The notes below the pieces were generated by a model. That model was not told where the DNA came from. It did not search any database and worked only from the letters and a program-made list of their open reading frames with translations. 8,239 nt of DNA from positions 1 to 8,239 of the forward strand of contig JAOUGB010000081.1 in NCBI GenBank assembly GCA_029857875.1, written 5' to 3'. Source of the DNA: Desulfobacteraceae bacterium. Lineage in GTDB: Bacteria > Desulfobacterota > Desulfobacteria > Desulfobacterales > UBA11574. Positions 1-5,030 of the stretch are shown piece by piece. Each line of letters starts with the position of its first letter. The stretch's first letter is position 1. The position numbers and the translations under genes are program-made.

Positions 1-1874
1 AGCAAGCCTTACAAGAGAGCGAAAGAAAATATCGCCTCCTTTCTGACAACGTCAGGGATGTTATCTGGGCAAGGGATATGAATTTGCGTCTCACCTACAC
101 CAGCCCATCAATCATGGATCAGCAAGGCTATACTGTAGAAGAGGCGATGGCCAGAACGCCGGAGGAAACTTGGTCCCCGGATTCTCTTAAGCTTGTCGGA
201 AAAGTCCTCGCCGAGGAGTTGGAAATTGAGAAGAAGGAGAAAAAGGACCTTTCGAGGTCCCGCACGATAGAGGTTGAAGTCAAATGCAAGGATGGCTCGA
301 CAACCTGGGCCGAAGCCAAAATGTCTTTTTTGCGCGATCAGAAGGGTCACCCCACAGGAATCATTGGCGTTACCCGTGACATCAGCGAGCGCAAAAAAGC
401 CGAGGAGGCGCTGCGGGAGAGCGAGGAAAAATATCGGACAGTCCTGGAAGCAAATCCCGACCCGGTGGTGGTCTACGACATAGAAGGTAAGGTCATCTAT
501 TTCAACCCTGCTTTTACACGTGTTTTCGGCTGGACCCTGGCGGAACGTTTGGGGAATAAAATGGATGTTTTCGTGCCGGAAGAAGCGTGGAGAGAAACGA
601 AAATGATGATAAAAAAGGTGCTGGCAGGAGAAAGGTTTTCCAGCATTGAAACTCACCGATACAACAAAAAAGGAGAAACAATTCCCGTGAGTGTCAGCGG
701 CGCCATTTATAAGGATAAAAATGGCAACCCCATCGGCAGTGTCATCAACTTAAGAGATATCAGCCATCAAAAGAAACTTGAGGCTCAACTCCAGCAAGCA
801 CAGAAGATGGAGGCTATCGGCACCCTGGCGGGCGGCATTGCGCATGATTTTAACAATATTCTTTCCTCTGTGATCGGCTATACGGAATTGGCACTTGACA
901 ACGAAAAGAGAGGATCATTTCAATATAAAAACCTTCATGAGGTCTTATCGGCCGGTAATCGAGCAAAAGATCTTGTTAAGCAAATCCTTACATTCAGCCG
1001 GCAGGTTGATCAAAAACAAAAGCCGATTCAAGTGAAACCTCTTATAAAAGAAGCGCTTAAGATGCTTAGGGCCTCGATACCATCTACAGTTGAGATCGAG
1101 CAGAACGTTCAAAGTGATGCATTGATTATGGGAGATTCTACCCAAATTCAGCAAATACTTATGAATCTGTGTACAAATGCTGCCCATGCCATGGAGAATG
1201 ATGGAGGACTATTGACCGTCAGCCTTTTGGATGCAGAACTTGATTCAGATTTTGTCTCCAACCATCCGGATTTAAAACCAGGGCCGTATATAAATTTAAC
1301 CGTGACGGACTCAGGCCGTGGTATATCTCCCGATGTCATGGAAAAAATATTTGATCCTTTTTTTACAACCAAAGAAAAAGGAAAAGGAACCGGCTTGGGG
1401 CTTTCGGTTGTTCATGGCATTGTTCGCAGTCATGGAGGCGACATATATGTATACAGTGAGCCTGGAAAAGGCTCTACCTTCAAAGTTTGTTTGCCTGTCA
1501 TCGAGAGTCGTTACAAACCGGAAGAAAGGGCCGAAAGACCCATTCCCACCGGAACTGAACGAATCCTTTTCATTGACGATGAACCTGTAATTATAAACCT
1601 GGGTAAGCAAATCCTGGAGTCTTTGGGTTACGACGTTGATGCAAGAAATAGCAGTATTGAAGCTTTAGAACTGTTTAAGGAGAACAAAGACCGTTTTGAC
1701 CTTGTCATTACCGACATGACCATGCCCCATATGACAGGCGAGAAGTTGGCGGAAAAACTCATGCAAATACGACCTGATATCCCGGTGATACTCTGCACCG
1801 GTTTCAGTTTTATGATAGATGAACAAAAGGCTCTAAACATGGCATCCGGGCTTTTATCTCTAAGCCCATCTTAA
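1..1874 (+). CDS. Hybrid sensor histidine kinase (PAS-PAS-HisKA-HATPase-receiver), 5' partial, frameshifted at the 3' end
   Basis: The reading frame is already open at the left edge (first full codon at 3), and its first residues resemble the lead-in of a PAS domain, so the true start lies outside the window; the ATG at 78 is internal. Numbering from that Met: the rest of PAS 1 to about 105 (ending GVTRDISERKKAEEAL), PAS 2 about 115-232, then HisKA with phospho-acceptor His256 in GGIAHDFNN. The HATPase domain shows the N box (N363/N367), DSGRGIS at 411-417 and GKGTGLGL near 435. A receiver domain starts about 494, with acidic pair D500/D501, phospho-acceptor Asp546 and Thr574. No membrane segment is visible in this part, so it may be cytosolic. 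It is probably an autophosphorylating stress or redox sensor with an internal receiver; the signal is unknown. The frame ends early at 1874: the switch Lys-Pro motif lies in another frame (see 1844-1924). No partner response regulator gene adjoins it. Confidence 0.93.
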   Translation, partial: QALQESERKYRLLSDNVRDVIWARDMNLRLTYTSPSIMDQQGYTVEEAMARTPEETWSPDSLKLVGKVLAEELEIEKKEKKDLSRSRTIEVEVKCKDGSTTWAEAKMSFLRDQKGHPTGIIGVTRDISERKKAEEALRESEEKYRTVLEANPDPVVVYDIEGKVIYFNPAFTRVFGWTLAERLGNKMDVFVPEEAWRETKMMIKKVLAGERFSSIETHRYNKKGETIPVSVSGAIYKDKNGNPIGSVINLRDISHQKKLEAQLQQAQKMEAIGTLAGGIAHDFNNILSSVIGYTELALDNEKRGSFQYKNLHEVLSAGNRAKDLVKQILTFSRQVDQKQKPIQVKPLIKEALKMLRASIPSTVEIEQNVQSDALIMGDSTQIQQILMNLCTNAAHAMENDGGLLTVSLLDAELDSDFVSNHPDLKPGPYINLTVTDSGRGISPDVMEKIFDPFFTTKEKGKGTGLGLSVVHGIVRSHGGDIYVYSEPGKGSTFKVCLPVIESRYKPEERAERPIPTGTERILFIDDEPVIINLGKQILESLGYDVDARNSSIEALELFKENKDRFDLVITDMTMPHMTGEKLAEKLMQIRPDIPVILCTGFSFMIDEQKALNMASGLLSLSPS

Positions 1875-1924
1875 AACGGGAAATTGCTGAAGCCATTCGA
1901 AAGGTGCTGGACGAAAATCAGTGA
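1844..1924 (+). pseudogene. Displaced C-terminal end of the kinase receiver domain (-1 frame)
   Basis: Read in the frame starting at 1844, the DNA encodes IRAFISKPILKREIAEAIRK followed by VLDENQ and a TGA at 1922-1924. This is the expected end of a response-regulator receiver: the conserved Lys-Pro followed by the last amphipathic helix. In the main frame the protein instead ends in a nonsense tail (ASGLLSLSPS). Adding one G to the GG at 1841-1842 would give Met-Gly-Ile-Arg-Ala-Phe and join the two frames perfectly, so a single-base deletion is the simplest explanation. No canonical slippery heptamer is visible, which argues against programmed frameshifting. It could be a sequencing or assembly error, or a real mutation. 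Confidence 0.85.
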
Positions 1925-1939
1925 TCATGGAGCAGGGGT

Positions 1940-1987
1940 CCCCGGTTAAATTCGCTTCGCTTGTCTTCTTCGAAGAATTTAACGGGG
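1940..1987. repeat. Palindromic hairpin element just after the kinase gene
   Basis: The arms 1940-1953 and 1975-1987 pair over 13 bp with one bulged G (1945). A further 4-bp inner stem (1956-1959 with 1971-1974) leaves an 11-base loop. It begins about 15 bases after the restored kinase stop at 1924. It has no following T-run on either strand, so it is not a classic intrinsic terminator; it may act as an mRNA 3'-end stabiliser or be a member of a dispersed palindrome family. Confidence 0.6.
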
Positions 1988-2010
1988 CAGGCAGGGATTA
2001 GGATCACAAG

Positions 2011-2050
2011 TGACTAAAGTGAGCTAAAGTGATCTAAAATGAGCTAAAGT
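2011..2050. repeat. 10-bp tandem array, four imperfect copies
   Basis: Four consecutive 10-base units occur: TGACTAAAGT, GAGCTAAAGT, GATCTAAAAT and GAGCTAAAGT. The consensus is close to GAGCTAAAGT, with the CTAAA core invariant. The period is near one helical turn. It lies in the gene-free island between the convergent kinase and phosphate permease genes. The function is unknown; simple repeat expansion is the plainest explanation. Confidence 0.75.
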
Positions 2051-2148
2051 TGAAAACAAATACCAGGGCTTAAAATACAGGGATCGGGGATCGGGATTGA
2101 GGATAAAGGGGAAAGGCGCAAGGTACAATGTAAAAGGCAAAAGGAGAT

Positions 2149-2183
2149 AGGAAATAGGATAGAGGAAATAGGATAGAGGATAG
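2149..2183. repeat. 14-bp purine-rich tandem repeat (2.5 copies)
   Basis: AGGAAATAGGATAG occurs twice in perfect tandem (2149-2162 and 2163-2176), followed by its last-half variant AGGATAG (2177-2183). The surrounding sequence 2080-2150 is also strongly purine-rich, with related words such as GGATCGGGGATCGGG. No coding frame of substance is seen here. Confidence 0.75.
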
Positions 2184-2229
2184 AGCCTGCGGATGTTGGA
2201 GGCAGATCAATTGAAAATTTAAATTGCCG

Positions 2230-2293
2230 GCTTCCGGCTCGTAGAGTTCTCCGAGGCGTAGTCCCTCCGAGACGGAGTCTTAAAGCTCGGAGA
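2230..2293. repeat. Dispersed 64-bp repeat, copy 1
   Basis: This stretch aligns without gaps to 4354-4417 at 53 of 64 positions by hand count (83%). It contains complementary octamers TCTCCGAG (2248-2255) and CTCGGAGA (2286-2293) that can close a stem, with a small inner hairpin CTCCG-AGA-CGGAG (2265-2277). Both copies lie between genes and on the same strand. No protein-coding signal is visible. It is probably a member of a genome-wide intergenic repeat family. Confidence 0.75.
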
Positions 2294-2352
2294 GAGCTAA
2301 GCGACGCCTTCAATCATCAATCATAAATCATCAATCCAAAAACAGAGAGATC

Positions 2353-2387
2353 CTCTCTCCGAGCTGTAAGCTCATACGAGCTGGAAG
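2353..2387. repeat. Inverted, internally shortened derivative of the 64-bp repeat
   Basis: Read on the minus strand, this begins CTTCCAGCTCGTA (complement of 2375-2387), matching the start of copy 1 at 2231-2243 in 12 of 13 bases. It ends AGCTCGGAGAGAG (complement of 2353-2365), identical over 13 bases to 2284-2296 of copy 1. The middle is about 30 bases shorter. With copy 1 it forms nested inverted repeats across 2231-2387. Confidence 0.6.
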
Positions 2388-2435
2388 CAAATCTAACGCC
2401 ACCATAGGTGACAGCCGGGTGTCGGGGGGCAGGGG

Positions 2436-3434
2436 TCAGGATGCACCGCAGGCTTTCAGCGCCAGGTACGCCAGCGCACTGATCAAACCCGCACCGGGCA
2501 GTGTCAGCACCCAGGCGACGACAATATTTCCGGCGACACCCCATTTGACGGCCGATAACCGGCGAAGGGACCCCACGCCGATGATTCCGCCGGTAATCGT
2601 GTGGGTCGTTGACACCGGAATGCCGCCCAAAGAACTCCCGATAATCGAGGCGGCGGCCGCCGCCTCGGCGCAGAAGCCGCTCACCGGAATCAGTTTGGTC
2701 ACTCGCATCCCTATGGTCTTCACCACGCGCCAGCCGCCCAGCAGCGTTCCCAGGGAAATGGATAGGTAACAGGAGAGGATCACCCACAGGGGTACGTGAA
2801 AACCCTTCTGCCAACCGGCGGCCACCAGTACCATAACGATGATGCCCATGGTTTTCTGGGCGTCGTTGGCGCCGTGTCCTAAACTGAACAGTGCCGAGGA
2901 AAGAAGCTGTCCTGCGCGAAACAGGCGATCGACGCGAAAGGGAGACCAGCGGCGGAAAATCCAGGCGGTGGTGATGGAAAAAGTGATGCCAAGAAGAAAG
3001 CCGATAAGCGGCGAAAGGATGATAAAAGCGGCGATTTTGATGATGCTTTCCATCATCAGCACCTTAACCCCGCTTTTGACGAGTCCGGCCCCGATAATGC
3101 CGCCGACCAGTGCGTGGGAGGCACTGATGGGCAGGCCCAGCATCGTGCAGGCATAGGTCCACACAATGGCCCCCAAAATAACGGCCAGAACAAACCAGAG
3201 CGACAGAACCTCCGGTGACACGACCCCCTTGCCGATGGTCTTGGCAACCCCCACGCCGAATATAAAGGCGGCAGCCAAATTGAAAAAGGCTGCCCAGGCT
3301 ACGGCAAACCGCGGTGTGAGCACACGGGTGGAGACGATGGTGGCAATGGAATTGGCTGCATCGTTCATGCCGTTGAGAAAATTAAACACCAGGGCCAGAA
3401 TAATAATGATAACAGCTATAATCGTCGGTTCCAT
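2436..3434 (-). CDS. pit: PiT-family inorganic phosphate permease
   Basis: A 332-residue integral membrane protein that takes up phosphate across the inner membrane, probably with H+ or Na+ coupling as known for the PiT/PHO4 family. The family's duplicated inverted-repeat halves are plain: NGMNDAAN (21-28) and GLPISASHALVGGIIG (100-115) in the first half, LGHGANDAQKTMG (185-197) and GIPVSTTHTITGGIIG (271-286) in the second. Many long hydrophobic segments alternate with short loops, and a basic cytoplasmic stretch lies near 160-175. It is shorter than E. coli PitA (about 500 residues), like other bacterial PiT proteins paired with DUF47. I chose the ATG at 3434, which has AGGAG three bases upstream (rather close). 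A GTG at 3512 would add 26 unlikely residues (MSILSRSTTRPLG...) encoded by a probable repeat element. It lies downstream of the DUF47 gene, probably co-transcribed. Sampled lines are richer in G+C than the DUF47 gene. Confidence 0.93.
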   Translation of the reverse strand: MEPTIIAVIIIILALVFNFLNGMNDAANSIATIVSTRVLTPRFAVAWAAFFNLAAAFIFGVGVAKTIGKGVVSPEVLSLWFVLAVILGAIVWTYACTMLGLPISASHALVGGIIGAGLVKSGVKVLMMESIIKIAAFIILSPLIGFLLGITFSITTAWIFRRWSPFRVDRLFRAGQLLSSALFSLGHGANDAQKTMGIIVMVLVAAGWQKGFHVPLWVILSCYLSISLGTLLGGWRVVKTIGMRVTKLIPVSGFCAEAAAAASIIGSSLGGIPVSTTHTITGGIIGVGSLRRLSAVKWGVAGNIVVAWVLTLPGAGLISALAYLALKACGAS

Positions 3435-3470
3435 CGACTCCTGCTTAAAAGCGAATTGAAAACCCCATCT

Positions 3471-3555
3471 AATGCCCAATGGCCGCGTTGTACTCCGACT
3501 CAAAATACTCACATACTATCATGTATGCTGCGTTTTTTCGTCGTCGCACGCCTTG
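3471..3555. repeat. Probable intergenic repeat element inside the phosphate operon
   Basis: It lies in the 157-bp gap between the DUF47 stop and the permease start. On the minus strand it carries two direct copies of AACGCRGC (complements of 3527-3534 and 3482-3489) around a small hairpin CATAC-loop-GTATG (3512-3527). Its start resembles GGCGTGCGACGACGAAAAAA. From memory, unverified, similar sequence recurs between genes in sulfate-reducing Desulfobacterota. The boundaries are approximate. Confidence 0.45.
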
Positions 3556-3591
3556 TCCTTGAACATAACCTGAGGCTTTGAAACAACTTTT

Positions 3592-4218
3592 CTATGCATT
3601 CTTGATGATAATCGTCTCAATGACGTTGGATAGATCCTCACAGCGATCAATGGCATCTTCAAGGCTTTCATAGATTTCCTTGGCCTTGATCACATAAAAC
3701 GGATCCGAAGCTCCTTTGAACAAACGTTCCAGGGATGTCCGAAGCACTGCATCACCCTGATTTTCAAGGCTGTTGACCTCCACGCAGATTTGAAAGATCG
3801 CATCCCGGTGTTTCAAGTCCTTGAGCATGCCCACGGCCGAAGATATCCTGTCAAATGCTTTTTGGAGGATTGCGATCATTTTATCGATGTCCTCCGGTGG
3901 CGTCGGCAGATCATAAATATCCATGCGCGCATTGGCTTTTTCAACCAGATCCATGACATCATCCATCCGGTTGACGAGCGTCTGGATATCTTCACGGTCA
4001 AAAGGCGTCACAAAGGTGTTGTTCAGCAACTGGATAATTTGGTGGGCGACCGCATCGGCATCATTTTCCACATCTTTAATCTGTTGGGTCAGTTCTTTCC
4101 GGCGTGAGTATTCTTGAATCAGTAATTCAAACAGGTCCAAACCTTTCTTGATAACCGCTGCCTGCTGTTCAAAAAGTTCGAAAAAACGGCGTTCCTTGGG
4201 CAAAAGTTTTTTAAACAT
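3592..4218 (-). CDS. DUF47 / PhoU-like phosphate transport accessory protein
   Basis: A soluble, almost wholly alpha-helical protein of 208 residues of the DUF47 (PhoU-divergent) family, which is commonly encoded beside PiT permeases and thought to regulate or assist them in the cytoplasm. The start MFKKLLPKERRFFELFEQQA is typical of the family. Charged helices follow, with acidic family motifs such as DVENDADAVAHQ (near 48-59), FVTPFDREDIQTL (near 70-82), NRMDDVMDLVEKA (near 83-95) and DAIDRCEDLSNVIETI near the C-terminus. Asp/Glu in these motifs bind metal in PhoU-like proteins. The ATG at 4218 is preferred because GGTGAGG sits about 9 bases upstream; ATG at 4227 or GTG at 4233 are possible but would overlap that ribosome binding site. 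It is the first gene of the pair with pit, 157 bases upstream of it. No clear promoter was found upstream. Confidence 0.92.
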   Translation of the reverse strand: MFKKLLPKERRFFELFEQQAAVIKKGLDLFELLIQEYSRRKELTQQIKDVENDADAVAHQIIQLLNNTFVTPFDREDIQTLVNRMDDVMDLVEKANARMDIYDLPTPPEDIDKMIAILQKAFDRISSAVGMLKDLKHRDAIFQICVEVNSLENQGDAVLRTSLERLFKGASDPFYVIKAKEIYESLEDAIDRCEDLSNVIETIIIKNA

Positions 4219-4564
4219 AACCGACATCCTCACCGAATCTATGTTTTCTGCAATTCTTTTTGTCGCCTTTTTTTGAAAATATATGGCGATGGGCTAGGTT
4301 CATCGAAATTCGCTTGAATATTACCAATCCAAATAACATTAGATAAGACTTCAGCCTCCGGCTCGTAGAGCTCTCCGAGACATAGTCCCTACGAGACCGA
4401 GTCCTACGCCTTGGAGATCAAAATTTAAGTGTGCGAAACTTGAGAATCATACTTTATTTGGTAATGATTTCCTTTATGCCCCCCGAAATGAGTGCTGGAA
4501 GGTCGGTAAGGATATACAACAGGGAAAGGTCGCCTAATAAGGCAAGGTTTTCATGGATTATATA
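4219..4564. other. Intergenic region with repeat copy 2 and flanking inverted arms
   Basis: About 345 bases lie between two minus-strand genes, so this should hold the promoter of the DUF47-pit pair and the 3' end of the cytochrome transcript. I see AT-rich stretches (TATATT on the minus strand near 4280) but no good -35/-10 pair and no T-tailed hairpin. The dispersed 64-bp repeat sits in the middle. Imperfect inverted arms ATTACCA-(5)-AATAA (4320-4336) and TTATTTGGTAAT (4454-4465) flank it. Confidence 0.55.
4354..4417. repeat. Dispersed 64-bp repeat, copy 2
   Basis: It is the ungapped partner of 2230-2293, with 53 of 64 identical positions by hand count. The closing stem is kept as TCTCCGAG (4372-4379) with CTTGGAGA (4410-4417), where one C-to-T change turns a G-C pair into a G-T pair in a plus-strand transcript. 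The inner hairpin of copy 1 is lost here, but another perfect 7-bp pairing is possible (4362-4368 with 4389-4395), so the true fold is uncertain. Confidence 0.75.
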
Positions 4565-4897
4565 TCAATGACTCAACATAAAATCAGTCAACGCCGTTCG
4601 TTCGGAATCGGACATGGCCTTTGTCTTCTCAATCTGCCTTTTCATTGTGCCGGCCCTTTCCGGATCGACAATCGGATCGGCTTCCCCCTTAAAATACCGG
4701 ATAAGTTGTTCTTTTTTCCCTTTATAGGCCTTGGCCAATTCAGAAAGGGAAGGAATTGTGCCGGAAGAGCTTCCCTGCTTGTGACAAAAAATGCAGCCTT
4801 TGGATTTAAAAATTTCCTCTCCCTGCTCGTTTGCAGATAATGCTGATACAAAAAACAAACATAAAAAAATAACAAGAATTGCGCCTGATGTTTTCAT
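4565..4897 (-). CDS. Small periplasmic monoheme cytochrome c (class I-like)
   Basis: A 110-residue precursor. Residues 1-22 are a signal peptide: Lys near the start, hydrophobic run ILVIFLCLFFVSAL, likely cleavage after SALSA before NEQ. The mature protein has one heme c attachment motif CIFCH (35-39), His39 being the proximal ligand. Met85 (in RAGTMKRQ) or Met95 is a plausible distal ligand, and the final helix (SDSERTALTDFMLS) is typical of class I cytochromes c. It should carry single electrons in the periplasm; its redox partners are not encoded nearby. The start at 4897 is firm: AGGAGG lies about 7-8 bases upstream. It follows the protease gene by 133 bases, a gap holding a hairpin and a tandem repeat, so it is probably its own transcription unit or loosely linked to the upstream operon. 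Confidence 0.9.
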   Translation of the reverse strand: MKTSGAILVIFLCLFFVSALSANEQGEEIFKSKGCIFCHKQGSSSGTIPSLSELAKAYKGKKEQLIRYFKGEADPIVDPERAGTMKRQIEKTKAMSDSERTALTDFMLSH

Positions 4898-4936
4898 GGT
4901 TCAGCCCTCCTTTTTTGGGAGTTTTTATTTTTGGTT

Positions 4937-4959
4937 CTTCTCCAATTTGGTTGGAGAAG
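4937..4959. other. Perfect 9-bp stem-loop between protease and cytochrome genes
   Basis: CTTCTCCAA (4937-4945) pairs perfectly with TTGGAGAAG (4951-4959) around a 5-base loop. It lies downstream of the protease stop (minus strand) and upstream of the cytochrome ribosome site. In the minus-strand direction it is followed by an A-rich rather than T-rich stretch, so it is not a standard intrinsic terminator. It could mark an mRNA end or processing site. Confidence 0.5.
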
Positions 4960-4960
4960 A

Positions 4961-4999
4961 GGGTCCAAGGATTCAAGGGTCCAAGGATTCAAGGATTCC
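4961..4999. repeat. 16-bp tandem repeat (two perfect copies plus a partial)
   Basis: GGGTCCAAGGATTCAA occurs at 4961-4976 and again at 4977-4992 without mismatch, followed by the truncated GGATTCC (4993-4999). The AAGGATTCAAGG word recurs within it. It lies just past the protease stop codon, next to the 9-bp stem-loop. Simple repeat expansion is the likeliest origin. Confidence 0.75.
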
Positions 5000-5030
5000 C
5001 GGAGGAACCACCCGCTGTTCGATGAGCGAT

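Larger units (their letters stand above)
1925..2435. other. Gene-free repeat island between convergent genes
   Basis: About 510 bases separate the kinase end from the permease end. Besides the palindrome, the two tandem arrays and the 64-bp repeat copies listed separately, it holds an 11-base direct repeat AATCATCAATC (2312-2322 and 2326-2336). It also holds a C-rich tract on the minus strand just after the permease stop (about 2412-2434). No convincing gene, promoter or T-tailed terminator was found in it. Confidence 0.7.

Noticed and set aside
1823..1874. Programmed -1 frameshift site in the kinase
   Set aside because: No canonical X XXY YYZ heptamer lies in the correct frame in the overlap. 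A single-base loss explains the data more simply.
2011..2183. Possible CRISPR array
   Set aside because: Units are 10 and 14 bp and directly abutting, without unique spacers, and no cas genes are present.
2317..2814. Long open frame on the minus strand overlapping the end of pit
   Set aside because: It is a shadow frame of the permease with Arg/Gly-rich, non-conserved translation, and it continues into the repeat island.
4270..4352. Promoter for the DUF47-pit pair
   Set aside because: TATATT and TAATAT occur on the minus strand, but hexamers at a 17-base distance match the -35 consensus at only about three positions, which is no better than chance in AT-rich DNA.
4937..4959. Intrinsic terminator for the protease operon
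   Set aside because: The T-rich stretch lies on the wrong side for minus-strand transcription; the stem is followed by A-rich sequence.
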